The position numbers and the translations under genes were made by a program. From the NCBI GenBank assembly GCA_963805525.1, contig CAWDUT010000005.1, positions 1-64,000 of the forward strand: a stretch of DNA of 64,000 bases. Reading direction: 5' to 3'. Source of the stretch: DASQFQ01 sp963805525. GTDB taxonomy: Bacteria > Actinomycetota > Thermoleophilia > Solirubrobacterales > Solirubrobacteraceae. Of this stretch, positions 54,048 to 63,259 are shown one piece after another; the stretch's first letter is position 1; every line of letters begins with the position of its first letter. The notes under the pieces are model-generated. The model saw nothing but the letters and a program-made list of their open reading frames with translations. It did not search any database and had not been told where the DNA came from.

Positions 54048-55694
54048 TCAGGCGGTGACCGGCGCTTCGATCGGCGGCGCGTTGGGCTTGGCCTCGGCGC
54101 CGGGCTGGACGGTCGGGATGCCGCGGGTGAAGAGGAGGGCGAGCAGGCTGATGAGCGCGAGCACCGCGAGGGCGGAGCGCAGGCCGGCGATCCGGGCCTG
54201 CGTGTTCTCGGCGGCGACGGCTTTGGCGGTCTCGGGTGGGACGTTGGCGTCGTCGAGCGCCTTTTGCAGCTGTTTGTCGGAGACGAACGGGACGCCGGTC
54301 GCGAGCTGGGTCTGTGCGTTGACGGTGAGGTTGTCGGGGATCGCCGGGTTGTTCTGGATGCCGTTGAAGAAGGCGGTGCTCAGGGCCGAGATGAGGATCG
54401 CGCCGGCGAGCGCGGTGCCGATCGCTGCGCCGAGCTGGGTGCCGGTGTTCTGCAGGCCTCCGACCTCGCCGCTCTGCTCTTCCGGAACCGCGGAGACGGT
54501 CACGCTGCCTAGCTGCGAGGCCATCGCTCCGAGCCCGGATCCGATCACGAGCAGCGGGCCGGTCACGATCTCCGGTCCGGCGTCGATGTCGAGCAGCGCG
54601 ATCAACAGCACCAGCCCCGCGAACATCAGCACGAACCCGGTGTTGACGACCCGTCGCGGGTTGGCGTCAGGCGCGAGCTTCGGCACCCCGATGGCGAACA
54701 CGAGCAGGCCCAGCGACATCGGCAGGACCCGCACGCCGGTCTCCATCGCCGACAGCCCGAGCGCCACCGACAGGTACAGCGGCACGACGAAGAACGTCCC
54801 CATCTGGACGAGGAACATGAACAGGAACGAGATCACCCCGGAGCGCATCTGGACGTTGTGCAGCAGCCGGGGATCGATGAGCGCGGCCTCGCCGCGCCCG
54901 ATCCGCAGTGTCTCCCAGCGCAGGAACAACGCCAGGACGACCAACCCGCCGAGGATCAGCCAGATCACCGGGGACAGGCCGATCCATTGCGGCGCCTCGG
55001 GCTTGGGCTGCACGACGCCCCAGACGCCGGACTTCAGGATCCCGAACACGACCAGGCCGAGGCCGAGCGCGGACAGCAGGGTGCCGAAGAGGTCGAGCTT
55101 CGTGCCCTCCTCGGCCGGCGTGTCCTTCACGCGGCGGGCGAGCACGAGGATCGCCGCGACGATCAGCACCTCCCCGACGAAGACCCAGCGCCAGGAGGCG
55201 TACGTCGTGAAGAAGCCGCCGATCAGCGGGCCGAGCGCGGCGGCGATCGCCCCGGCGGCCATGACGAGTCCGTACGCGCGCGGGCGCGCCGGCTTGTCGA
55301 AGTTCGACGCGACGAGCGCGACGATCGCGGGCATGATCAGCACCGCGCCCAGGCCCTCCAGCAGCGACCAGCCGAACAGCAGCATCGGCAGACCCTGCGA
55401 CAGCGCGGTCGTCAAGGACCCGCACGCGTAGATCACGCACCCGATCGTGAACGCGCGCTTGCGCCCGACGATTTCCCCGATCTTCCCGCCGGTGATCATC
55501 AGCGAGGCCATCACCAGCGCGTACAGCGTGATCGCGGTCTGAATCCCCGTCACCGTCGTGTCGACGTCCTTCGCGACCGTCGCGATCGCCGTATTCATCA
55601 CGGTCGTATCCAGGGCCATCACGAACTGGCCTGCCGCCAGCGTCAGCAGCACGAGGCCAGTCGCACCCGCAGCACGTCCCGCGGTCTTCGTCAT
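54048..55694 (-). CDS. DHA2-family MFS drug exporter (EmrB/QacA type)
   Basis: A 548-residue transporter with about fourteen membrane helices, the DHA2 layout. Signature segments are 'QFVMALDTTVMNTAIATVAKDV' in helix 1 (LDTTVMNTA is motif D1-like), GGKIGEIVGRKRAF (motif A) and 'GPLIGGFFTTYASWRWVF' with the P-x-x-G-G of motif C. It should export hydrophobic drugs or lipids with protons. ATG at 55694 follows GGAAGGG. It is monocistronic. A long hydrophilic loop near residues 450-485 is usual for this group. Confidence 0.9.
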   Translation of the reverse strand: MTKTAGRAAGATGLVLLTLAAGQFVMALDTTVMNTAIATVAKDVDTTVTGIQTAITLYALVMASLMITGGKIGEIVGRKRAFTIGCVIYACGSLTTALSQGLPMLLFGWSLLEGLGAVLIMPAIVALVASNFDKPARPRAYGLVMAAGAIAAALGPLIGGFFTTYASWRWVFVGEVLIVAAILVLARRVKDTPAEEGTKLDLFGTLLSALGLGLVVFGILKSGVWGVVQPKPEAPQWIGLSPVIWLILGGLVVLALFLRWETLRIGRGEAALIDPRLLHNVQMRSGVISFLFMFLVQMGTFFVVPLYLSVALGLSAMETGVRVLPMSLGLLVFAIGVPKLAPDANPRRVVNTGFVLMFAGLVLLIALLDIDAGPEIVTGPLLVIGSGLGAMASQLGSVTVSAVPEEQSGEVGGLQNTGTQLGAAIGTALAGAILISALSTAFFNGIQNNPAIPDNLTVNAQTQLATGVPFVSDKQLQKALDDANVPPETAKAVAAENTQARIAGLRSALAVLALISLLALLFTRGIPTVQPGAEAKPNAPPIEAPVTA

Positions 55695-55816
55695 CGTTGC
55701 CCTTCCTGACCTGACGTCGCGTTGGTTGACGGCCGCTGTCGTGCTGTGCCGCGGGTAACCTCGCCGACCACGCGCGTCACCGCGACCGTCGATTCCCGCT
55801 CAGCTCCCATGGGGGA

Positions 55817-56455
55817 CTACCGCCTCGCTCGGAGCATCGCCGAGATTTCTCGGAACGGGACGACGAGATACACCGCGATCGCGAGGTACAACCACACCGC
55901 CAGGACCGGGAACGCGATCCCGATCAGGATCGCGATCGCGTAGGCCAGGACGACTGGGAGGAGTTGCCGTCGTTCCCTTCGCTCTTCCTCGTCGCCGTTT
56001 GTCGCGTAGAGGTGCTCGGAGTCGGCGTAGACGTCCAGGACGAACCCGAGGAGCCGGATCGCCAGCAGCGTGCCCCCGTAGAGCGTCACGAACACGCGCT
56101 CGCTCGACGGTTCGCGCAGGGCCTCGCCAACGAGCCCGGTGGGAAACGGCAGGAACGTCACGGCGAGCAGCAGCAGCAGGTTGAGCCGCAGGAGGACCGA
56201 ATCGGTGCGCGCGAGCCGATCGGTCAACGCGGTGTGGCCGAGCCACGCGGCGCCGATCGTCAGGAAGCTGATGAGGTACGCGACGAACGCCGGCCAGATG
56301 TGCAGCACCTGGTGCAGCGGCGAACCGGGTGGATGGATCGCGAAGTCCAGCACCAGCAGCGTGATGGCGATCGCGAACACGCCGTCGCTGAACGCCTCCA
56401 GCCGCCCCTTACCGAGCGAGCGCGGCGCCCGTAGTGTGGATTCGTCGGGCCGCAA
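55817..56455 (-). CDS. TMEM175-family (DUF1211) potassium-channel-like protein
   Basis: A 212-residue six-helix membrane protein. The diagnostic helix 1 motif is present: RLEAFSDGVFAIAITLLVLD, the FSDGVxAIxxTLLVLD pattern of bacterial TMEM175 channels. The remaining helices are normal. Bacterial TMEM175 proteins form weakly selective potassium channels. ATG at 56455. The gene ends 122 bases before the exporter's start region on the same strand. Confidence 0.88.
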   Translation of the reverse strand: MRPDESTLRAPRSLGKGRLEAFSDGVFAIAITLLVLDFAIHPPGSPLHQVLHIWPAFVAYLISFLTIGAAWLGHTALTDRLARTDSVLLRLNLLLLLAVTFLPFPTGLVGEALREPSSERVFVTLYGGTLLAIRLLGFVLDVYADSEHLYATNGDEEERRERRQLLPVVLAYAIAILIGIAFPVLAVWLYLAIAVYLVVPFREISAMLRARR

Positions 56456-56469
56456 GCGTCTTCAACCAG

Positions 56470-56970
56470 CTAGCCGCACTTCGAACCGGTGGCGGCCACG
56501 AAGCTCTTGACCGAGCTCACGACGCTCGCTGCATCGGTCGCGATCGCGGCGACCTGTGCCCTCGACGGATTCTGCGGCAGCGAGTTGACGGCGCTGTCGA
56601 GCGCGTCGACCGACGACTTGATCGCGCTCGTCTCGCTCGCGTAGTCACTCTTGGCCGTGTCGGCCAGCGACGTCGCGTCGCTCTTGATCGTCGTGAGCTG
56701 CGACTTCAGGCCGCTGATGTCGGCGCTTGAGGTGGGGATCGTGAGCCCCTTGACGGCGCTCTGGAGGCTGCTCAGGTCCGCGCAATACGCCGGCTCGCTG
56801 CCGCCACTGCCACCCCCGGCCGGCGTGCTGCTGCTGCTATCGCCCCCGCAGCCCGCGATCGCCAGCAGTGCGACGACAGGGATCATCGACACGAGCCGAA
56901 GGGTCGACGCGCGCCCTGCATTCTCTCGTGGCGTCGTTGGGCGCGCCCTGCTCAAGATTCTGGGAAGCAC
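56470..56970 (-). CDS. secreted lipoprotein of unknown function
   Basis: A 166-residue protein with a lipobox: a hydrophobic stretch 'VSMIPVVALLAIAGC' with Cys41 as the acylation site, followed by a Ser/Gly linker. The remainder is a mostly helical domain ('CADLSSLQSAVKGL', 'LDSAVNSLPQNPS'). A cysteine near each end could form a disulfide. GTG at 56970 is chosen because AAAGGAG is 8 bases upstream, although ATG at 56997 is open. It precedes the TMEM175 gene on the same strand by 14 bases and could be co-transcribed with it. Confidence 0.8.
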   Translation of the reverse strand: MLPRILSRARPTTPRENAGRASTLRLVSMIPVVALLAIAGCGGDSSSSTPAGGGSGGSEPAYCADLSSLQSAVKGLTIPTSSADISGLKSQLTTIKSDATSLADTAKSDYASETSAIKSSVDALDSAVNSLPQNPSRAQVAAIATDAASVVSSVKSFVAATGSKCG

Positions 56971-57351
56971 CGTCGCGGCTCCTTTAGCAATCGACATCTT
57001 TGCCCTCACAGGGCAGGGGCGGTCCGCTGCGCGTAACCCCGCCCGCGACATCGGGCGACCGACGCCGCACCGACGCACGACCAGCGCAGCTGGTCGCTCC
57101 GGCCGGCGCGTGCAGCCGCTCCAAGCAACCTACACCGGGCGACGACAGGCGGGCATCCGCCAAAATGGGTGAACCACCCGGCTACATATGAGCTCTGCGC
57201 GACGATCCCGACGCACCTGGGCAATCCCGCGTCGACGGCCGCATCGAGCAACACGCCGCTGCCTGGCAGCACATGTGCTGCACCCGGTCAGCCGGTCGCG
57301 CTCCTCAACCTCGATGCGTAGACATCGGCCAAGGGCTCAGATCGCCGCGTC
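56971..57351. other. intergenic, nothing recognised
   Basis: About 380 bases between the LuxR and lipoprotein genes, with no supported gene. Confidence 0.35.
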
Positions 57352-59619
57352 TCAATCGCGATCCAGAGTTGGGGTCGCGATCCGATCTGTCGATCCGAGG
57401 CCGGATTGATCGATGATCTCGACGGCTTTTGACCTGCCCGGGACGCCGAGCTTGGTGTAGATCGACGCGACGTGTGTCTTGACGGTCGCGCGGGAGAGGT
57501 AGAGACGATCGGCGATCTCTTGGAGAGACAGATGTGTCGGAAGGAAGTGGATGAGCCGGAGCTCGGCCGAGGTGAGCTGGTAGTCCTCCCCTCGTCTGAT
57601 CCGCTCTTCGAGACGCTGCAGCCGGGCCGGAAGCGTCCCGGCATCGGGATACCCCTGAAGTGTGTCGCCCGCAACGTGCTTGAACGCCACGGCGCCGGCC
57701 AGGTCGCCCAAGCTGAGGCTGATGCCGGCACAGCGCAGCGCGACATCGGCTTTGAGCCACGGGACTCCGTGGAGGAGCGGGCTGAGCCGCCGGGCGTTGT
57801 CGAGGTGGCGTGCGGCCCCAGTATGGTCGCCACGCTGCTGTCGCGTCAGCGCTCCCGCGGCGTAGGCGATGGCGCTTTGGGCTATCTCGTTGAGATGCGC
57901 TTCTTCGACCAGGTGGAGCGCTTCCACGGCCCATCTTGTCGAGTTTCGCGGATCGTCGATCTCGGCGGCCGCGAAGGCCATGTAGCCGAGACAGAAGGCC
58001 CGCACGTGTGCGAGCTCTGGGCGGTGGTTCGCAAGCGCGAGTGCCTCACCGAACACGTCGATCGCCTCCTGCGGTCGGCCCAGGAGAATGTTCGCCGTTC
58101 CCAGCGCACGACAGGCGCCGACCAGCCAACGGGTACTGGCCGGCTTCTCTGCCGCGTAGGCGAACTCGGCGTCACGCAGCAGACCGTGGATCCCGTCGGG
58201 AGCGACCGCAGTTCGGACGATGGCGAGTGAGGAACGCAGCGATGTCGCCCCGTCGGCCGACACGACATCGAGCGGCTTGCGCTCGGCCGCAGCGACGAAC
58301 CGCCTCGCTCGGACTGCATCGCCGAGCAGCACGGCGACCCATGTGGCCGCGATCGACAGCTGTGTGTCCGATTCGATCTCCTCGTCGGTGCAGCGGTCGA
58401 GCCAGAGGCGGATGGTCTCGATCTGCCCGCGACCTGTGAACTCGTCCCAGTGCCCGAGAGCGATTCGGCCGCCCTGGGCGAGATCGCCGCTCTGGTGTGC
58501 GTAGTCGAACGCCTCGCCAGGGGTTCCGTACACCTCACACCAACTCGCTGCCCGGACAAGGTATTGGCGGCGCAACTCCGGGTGGCGCCGCTTGAGCTCG
58601 GCGCGAAGGAGATCGCCGAACAGATGGTGGTAGCGGTACCACTCGCGGTCGCTGTCCAGGGGGACGACAAGGGCATTGGAGCGCGAGAGGGCGTCCAGCG
58701 AATCGGCTGCGTCATCGACCCCGAGCACGGCGTTGCACAAGGGGGCCGTCATCCGGTCGAGGATCGACGTCCCGAGCAGGAACGTCGCGAGATGGGCCGG
58801 CTGGCTCTCCAGCACCTCTTCGAGGAGGTAGTCGGCGATCTGCTGCTGATTGCCCGACAGACCGGCGGCTCGCTCGGCGGCATCGTCGCGGCCACGCAGG
58901 AACGTCGCCGCGAGCACGACCGCGCCAGCCCATCCCTCGGTCCGCTCCTGCAGGGCCTCGGCCGACTCCTGCGTCAAGTCCAGCCCGACGCTCGCCGCCA
59001 CGGCACGGGTCTCCTCCGGGTCCAGAGCGATGAGCGCTGTTCCGATCTCGACCAGCTCCCCGTTCGCACGCAGTCTGGCGAGCGGCAATTCCGGACTGTC
59101 ACGTGTGACGAGCATCAGCTGAGAGCCGGCTGGAATCTGGTCGGCGATGAACGCGAGGATGGCGAGGCTCGGCTTTGCCGTGACAAAGTGCGCGTCGTCC
59201 AGTACCAGCACGAACGGGCTGCGCTCGTCGAGCTCGTCGAGCTCGTCAGCGAGGAGGGGCAGGACGGCCTCGTCGATGCTCGGGTTTGGTCGTGACAGTG
59301 CCTCGAGCAGCTCACCGGGGGCTGATCCGATTCGGTCGAGAGCCGCGGCGACGGTGGTGAGCAATGCGACAGGGTCGTTGTCGGTGCGATCCAGATGCAC
59401 CCAGCCGGACACCCTTGGATCGAGCTGGGTCCACTCCGCGGCGAGAGTCGACTTCCCGTACCCCGCGGGCGCACAGATCAGCACCAGCCGACTGTGCTCC
59501 GCAGCTTCCCGCAACGAAGCGAGGCGCGCTCGCGGCACCACCCCAGGCCGCAGAGTCGGCGCCCGGAGCTTCGACTCGTTCAGCAGCGGAGCAAGACGCG
59601 GAGCGACCGAATTAGCCAC
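57352..59619 (-). CDS. MalT-like LuxR-family ATP-dependent regulator
   Basis: A 755-residue STAND-type regulator. It has an N-terminal NTPase with Walker A PAGYGKST (residues 51-58) and Walker B FVLVLDDAH, then winged-helix and TPR-like repeats in the middle. A C-terminal LuxR HTH ('LTSAELRLIHFLPTHLSLQEIADRLYLSRATVKTHV', core SLQEIADRLYLSRATVKTHV) closes the protein. Such proteins need ATP and an inducer to activate transcription. GTG at 59619 is chosen since the MalT-like N-terminus begins a few residues later (KLRAP, RPGVVPRARL); ATG 59709 is possible. It is divergent from a LuxR fragment. Confidence 0.87.
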   Translation of the reverse strand: MANSVAPRLAPLLNESKLRAPTLRPGVVPRARLASLREAAEHSRLVLICAPAGYGKSTLAAEWTQLDPRVSGWVHLDRTDNDPVALLTTVAAALDRIGSAPGELLEALSRPNPSIDEAVLPLLADELDELDERSPFVLVLDDAHFVTAKPSLAILAFIADQIPAGSQLMLVTRDSPELPLARLRANGELVEIGTALIALDPEETRAVAASVGLDLTQESAEALQERTEGWAGAVVLAATFLRGRDDAAERAAGLSGNQQQIADYLLEEVLESQPAHLATFLLGTSILDRMTAPLCNAVLGVDDAADSLDALSRSNALVVPLDSDREWYRYHHLFGDLLRAELKRRHPELRRQYLVRAASWCEVYGTPGEAFDYAHQSGDLAQGGRIALGHWDEFTGRGQIETIRLWLDRCTDEEIESDTQLSIAATWVAVLLGDAVRARRFVAAAERKPLDVVSADGATSLRSSLAIVRTAVAPDGIHGLLRDAEFAYAAEKPASTRWLVGACRALGTANILLGRPQEAIDVFGEALALANHRPELAHVRAFCLGYMAFAAAEIDDPRNSTRWAVEALHLVEEAHLNEIAQSAIAYAAGALTRQQRGDHTGAARHLDNARRLSPLLHGVPWLKADVALRCAGISLSLGDLAGAVAFKHVAGDTLQGYPDAGTLPARLQRLEERIRRGEDYQLTSAELRLIHFLPTHLSLQEIADRLYLSRATVKTHVASIYTKLGVPGRSKAVEIIDQSGLGSTDRIATPTLDRD

Positions 59620-59772
59620 GACGCCAATCTCGGGCCTTTGGGTTGGCCGCCTCCATCGATGGGAGCGGACGGGCTCCGAAAATATCAGCCTTTGTGGCCG
59701 ATGCCGCATCGGTCGGCCGCGACGTACCGTTGAGCCATATCGCCACGCAGCCGAGGAGATCTCGCAAGAACG

Positions 59773-59985
59773 GTTGGCCTGACGCCAACCGAGACCCGCG
59801 TCTTGGCCCTTCTCGCGACCTACCGGACGCTCGCCGCTATCGGCGACGAGCTCGGAATCCGCCGTTCCACAGCGAAAACCCACGTGCAACACATCTACAA
59901 GAAACTCGGAGCCAACACGCGAGCCCAGGCCATGGAAAAAGCCGACAGCGCAGGCCTGCTCCGAGAGCCCGGATCGCCGCGATGA
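59773..59985 (+). pseudogene. orphan LuxR-type HTH fragment
   Basis: The frame encodes only the C-terminal HTH of a LuxR/MalT-like regulator: GLTPTETRVLALLATYRTLA, 'GDELGIRRSTAKTHVQHIYKKLGANTRAQAME'. No start codon or N-terminal domain is present. It looks like the tail of a lost gene. Its end overlaps a DUF2252 fragment by ATGA. A functional stand-alone HTH from TTG 59803 is possible but has no ribosome binding site. Confidence 0.65.
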
Positions 59986-60139
59986 CCGACTTCGATCTCA
60001 ACGATTTCGACGAGACGCTCCCGCCCCGTTTGAGTGGGACGTCAAACGGCTGGTGGCGAGCATCGTCGTCGCGGCCCGCGGCAACGGTGACCGTCGCAAG
60101 GAGCACTCCGTCAAGGCAGAACTCCGGGTCGGCCGTTGA
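59982..60139 (+). pseudogene. DUF2252 fragment
   Basis: The sequence MTDFDLNDFDETLPP, and after a one-base insertion FEWDVKRLVASIVVAARGNG, matches VFDLNDFDETLPAPFEWDVK of the intact DUF2252 gene at 61612-63018. Only about 50 codons remain. It is a partial duplicate or the relic of a second copy. Confidence 0.75.
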
Positions 60140-60193
60140 TCGCCGCAGCCTCGTTCTACGACGTCCTAATCCCCACCCGAATGGAGCTTCTTC

Positions 60194-60724
60194 ATGGCCA
60201 ATGAGAACCTGTCCCTCTACGTCGCGTCCTACGCCGATGGTGCGGCGGCCGAAGCCGACTTCCGGTCGCTGAAGGATGCCGAGGGGACGTATGACTTCGC
60301 GGTGCTCGGCGCGGTCGTCGCCAGCCGCGACGATGCCGGTGAAGTGACCGTTGACGAGCACGGGGCGGCATCGCCGGTGGGTGGGGGCACGGTCCTGGGC
60401 GCCGCCGGTGGCCTGGCTGTGGGGCTGTTCGCGCCGCCGCTGCTTCTGGCGACCGCGGTCGGCGCCGGGATCGGCGCGGGGATCGGCGCGCTCAGGAAGC
60501 GCCACGACGAGAAGCAGCTCGGCGTCGACCTGGAGGAATACCTCCCGCCCGGCTCGTCGGCAGTGATCATCGTCGTCGACGACACCTACCTCGACCGGGT
60601 CGACAAGGCGCTGACGAAGTCGACCAAGAAGATCAACAAGGCCGTGGACTCCGGTGACTACGAGCAGCTCACCAAGGCACTCCAGGACGCCGACAAGAAC
60701 GTCTCGACCGCCGTCGACTCCTGA
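60194..60724 (+). CDS. DUF1269-type glycine-zipper membrane protein
   Basis: A 176-residue protein: an N-terminal alpha/beta domain ('LSLYVASYADGAAAEADFRSLKD', 'DFAVLGAVVASRD'), then a glycine-rich hydrophobic hairpin 'GLFAPPLLLATAVGAGIGAGIGAL', then a C-terminal domain with 'LPPGSSAVIIVVDD' and a lysine-rich tail. This matches DUF1269/general-stress membrane-associated proteins. The ATG at 60194 has GGAG upstream. It heads the stress-type cluster running to 63.0 kb. The function is unknown. Confidence 0.82.
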   Translation: MANENLSLYVASYADGAAAEADFRSLKDAEGTYDFAVLGAVVASRDDAGEVTVDEHGAASPVGGGTVLGAAGGLAVGLFAPPLLLATAVGAGIGAGIGALRKRHDEKQLGVDLEEYLPPGSSAVIIVVDDTYLDRVDKALTKSTKKINKAVDSGDYEQLTKALQDADKNVSTAVDS

Positions 60725-60825
60725 TCGACGCGGAGCCGACCCGTGCGCAAGCGTGCGCGGTGCTCCACACCATCTGCGTAACGCGGTAGATGCCGCGTCA
60801 CGTCCCTCAGCGAGTAAGGAGCCTC

Positions 60826-61368
60826 ATGGCTATCGGACCGGTTCAATTGATCGTGCTCGGCTTCAGTCACCCCGATTTCCACGGCGAGGTCATCGCCGAG
60901 TTGGAGCGGTTGCGGGAGAGTGACGCGGTACGGGTTATCGACGCGCTGGCCGTTCACAAGGATGCGGCCGGCGAGATCGAGGTGGCACATCTCAGCAACC
61001 TCTCCAAGGACGAGGCGATCGAGCTCGGCAGCAAGGTCGGCGCGCTGATCGGCCTCGGGATCGAGGGCGAGGAGGGCATGGTCGCGGGTGCGGAGGCGGG
61101 TGCCGACGCGGGTGCCGACGGCGTGAGCGTGTTCTCCGATGACGAGGCGTGGGACGTCATCGAGGACATCCCGAACGACTCCGCCGCCGCGCTGGTCCTG
61201 ATCGAACACCACTGGGCGGTGCCCTTGCGCGACGCGATCGCGCGCGCCGGGGGCTTCCGGATCAGCGACGGGTTCATCAGCCCGCTGGACCTGGTCGAGA
61301 TCGGCCTCGCCTCGCGCGAGGAGGCGGACACCCTCCATGCCCTCGAGACCGCCGGCCAGCCCACGTAG
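60826..61368 (+). CDS. DUF6325-like protein
   Basis: A 180-residue protein resembling DUF6325 and DUF1269 proteins: 'PVQLIVLGFSHPDFHGEVIAELERL', 'VRVIDALAVHKDAAGE', and near the end 'ALVLIEHHWAVPLRDAIARAGGF'. It contains an acidic glycine/alanine-rich middle. ATG at 60826 follows AAGGAG. In related genomes such genes are typically followed by a small SHOCT protein; here only a 19-codon stub follows. The role is unknown but the context is stress-type. Confidence 0.82.
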   Translation: MAIGPVQLIVLGFSHPDFHGEVIAELERLRESDAVRVIDALAVHKDAAGEIEVAHLSNLSKDEAIELGSKVGALIGLGIEGEEGMVAGAEAGADAGADGVSVFSDDEAWDVIEDIPNDSAAALVLIEHHWAVPLRDAIARAGGFRISDGFISPLDLVEIGLASREEADTLHALETAGQPT

Positions 61369-61400
61369 TTCGCCCTATCTACGAACGATCGGAGATCACG

Positions 61401-61460
61401 ATGTTCGGTTCCCGCAGAGTCGCCCGCCGCACGTCCAGGCGCGTCGCGCGTCGCCGCTGA
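61401..61460 (+). CDS. 19-residue arginine-rich stub
   Basis: ATG 61401, with GGAG upstream, opens MFGSRRVARRTSRRVARRR and a stop. The start resembles the N-terminus of SHOCT-type proteins that often follow DUF6325 genes. It may be a truncated remnant or a very short basic peptide. Confidence 0.35.
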   Translation: MFGSRRVARRTSRRVARRR

Positions 61461-61611
61461 CCCATCCGTCGCAGGCGTCTCGACGGGGCTGGGCCGCCGA
61501 GACGCCGGACCCGACGGAGCACTACCGCGGCAGCCGCCGCGGCAAGATCGATGACGCCACGCACCGCGCGACCGGGGGGCGGCAGCGTCTCCCGGTAGTG
61601 AAGGAGCAGAG

Positions 61612-63018
61612 ATGACGAAGAACGTGAAGGACAAGCAGCGCCGCCGCGGCGTGCTCGACGTCCCGAAGGCGATCGAAGCGCGGTTGGAGGAGGGGCGTGC
61701 CGAGCGTGAGTCGGTGGCGCTGGAGGCTCACGGCGAGTGGGCGGCGCCCGATGACCGTCCGGATCCGGTCGGCGTCCTGGAGCAGGAGGACGTGACGCGT
61801 GTGCCCGAGCTGGTGCCGATCCGTCACGGGCGGATGATCGCCTCGCCGTTCACGTTCTACCGCGGCGGGGCGGCGATCATGGCGTGGGATCTGTCGCGCA
61901 CCCCGACGACGGGGCTGCGCGTCCAGTGCTGCGGAGACGCGCACCTGTCGAACTTCGGCGTGTTCGCGGCGCCCGATCGCCGGGTCGTGTTCGATCTCAA
62001 CGACTTCGACGAGACGCTGCCGGCGCCGTTCGAGTGGGACGTCAAGCGCCTGGTCGCGAGCCTGGTCGTGGCGGCGCGCAACAACGGCCACCGATCCAAG
62101 GAGCAGCGAGCCGCGGCCCGCGCGACGGCCGCGGCCTATCGGACGACGATCGCCGAGGCGGCGGCGATGCGCTTCCTGGACGTCTGGTACGCGCGGATCG
62201 ACGCCGACGCAGTGCTCGCCGAGCTCAGCACCGCTGAGGCCAAGAGCGCGCAGAAGACGCTGGCCAAGGCGCGCACGCGGACGAGCCTGGGCTCGCTGGC
62301 GAAGTTCGCGCAGCGCGTCAACGGCGGCTACCGGATCAAGCAGCAACCGCCGCTGATCGTGCGCCCGCCCGAGGACAGTTACGGCGACTTCGAGCAGATC
62401 ATCCGCCAGGGGCTCACGGACTACGCGCACTCCTTGGCCCCTGATCGGCGCGTGGTGCTCGACCATTACCACTACGAGGACTTCGCGCGCAAGGTCGTCG
62501 GCGTCGGCTCGGTCGGCACCGAAGCCTTCATGGTCCTGCTCGTCGGCGATCGCGAAGACGATCCGTTGTTCCTGCAGATCAAGGAGGCCAGCACCTCGGC
62601 GCTGGCTCCCTATGCGGGCGCGAGCGAGTACGAGCACCAGGGCGAGCGAGTCGTAGAGGGCCAGCGGCTGATGCAGTCGGCCAGCGACGCGTTCCTGGGC
62701 TGGGTCACCGGTACCGGCAAGGGACGACGCGAGTTCTACGTCCGCCAACTGCGCGACATGAAGGGCTCGGCTGTGATCGAGACGATGTCGCCGAAGCGCC
62801 TGGCCCGCTACGGGGAGCTCTGCGGCGCCGCCCTGGCGCGTGCCCACGCGCGCACCGGCGACGCCGCCAAGATCGCCGGCTACCTCGGCAACGACGACAC
62901 ATTCGACCGCGCCATCCAACGCTTCGCAGTCGCCTACACCGACCAGACCGAGCTCGACTACGCGGCGTTCACGCAGGCAGCTGACGAGCAGCGCGTCGCG
63001 GTCGAAGCCGGCGTGTAA
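61612..63018 (+). CDS. DUF2252 family protein
   Basis: A 468-residue protein of the DUF2252 family, which has a protein-kinase-like fold. Landmarks include 'PFTFYRGGAAIMAWDL', CGDAHLSNFGVFAAPDRRVV, 'FDLNDFDETLPAPFEWD' and, in the second half, 'LQIKEASTSAL' and 'RDMKGSAVIE'. The HLSNFG and DLNDFDE blocks are similar to the catalytic loop and Mg-binding motif of aminoglycoside phosphotransferase-type kinases, so a small-molecule kinase role is plausible. ATG at 61612 follows AAGGAGCAGAG. A fragment of a second copy lies at 59982. Confidence 0.88.
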   Translation: MTKNVKDKQRRRGVLDVPKAIEARLEEGRAERESVALEAHGEWAAPDDRPDPVGVLEQEDVTRVPELVPIRHGRMIASPFTFYRGGAAIMAWDLSRTPTTGLRVQCCGDAHLSNFGVFAAPDRRVVFDLNDFDETLPAPFEWDVKRLVASLVVAARNNGHRSKEQRAAARATAAAYRTTIAEAAAMRFLDVWYARIDADAVLAELSTAEAKSAQKTLAKARTRTSLGSLAKFAQRVNGGYRIKQQPPLIVRPPEDSYGDFEQIIRQGLTDYAHSLAPDRRVVLDHYHYEDFARKVVGVGSVGTEAFMVLLVGDREDDPLFLQIKEASTSALAPYAGASEYEHQGERVVEGQRLMQSASDAFLGWVTGTGKGRREFYVRQLRDMKGSAVIETMSPKRLARYGELCGAALARAHARTGDAAKIAGYLGNDDTFDRAIQRFAVAYTDQTELDYAAFTQAADEQRVAVEAGV

Positions 63019-63217
63019 CTGACCAGCCCAACCTCCACGACGACAATCGCGAGAATCCACCGCGCGGCGATCTGTTCTCCGAGGACATCAACGCACCACA
63101 GACGACGTCGCCGACGGGACCAGCCTCAAGCGATTGCCTCGCTCGCGGGCAGGCGATCAGTCAGAATCTGCGTGATTTGCAGGGATTCTATCCCCTTGCG
63201 CTCCTCGTTTCCGGCGC

Positions 63218-63259
63218 CTGAAAATCGTGGTGTCCCCGGTTCGAGTCCGGGTCTCGCCA
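63218..63259 (+). other. tRNA-Phe 3'-half fragment (att-like)
   Basis: The sequence starts in an anticodon loop CTGAAAA (anticodon GAA), continues TCGTG-GTGTC, then the T-arm CCCGG-TTCGAGT-CCGGG and the acceptor strand TCTCGCC-A. The 5' half of a tRNA is missing: the bases before the loop cannot pair with the 3' stem. Phage and genomic-island integrases recombine at just this part of tRNA genes, so this looks like an attachment-site remnant. An imperfect copy is at 25264-25289. Confidence 0.65.

Noticed and set aside
61522..63060. A 512-codon open frame on the minus strand
   Set aside because: It is antisense to the DUF2252 gene and has no recognisable domain.
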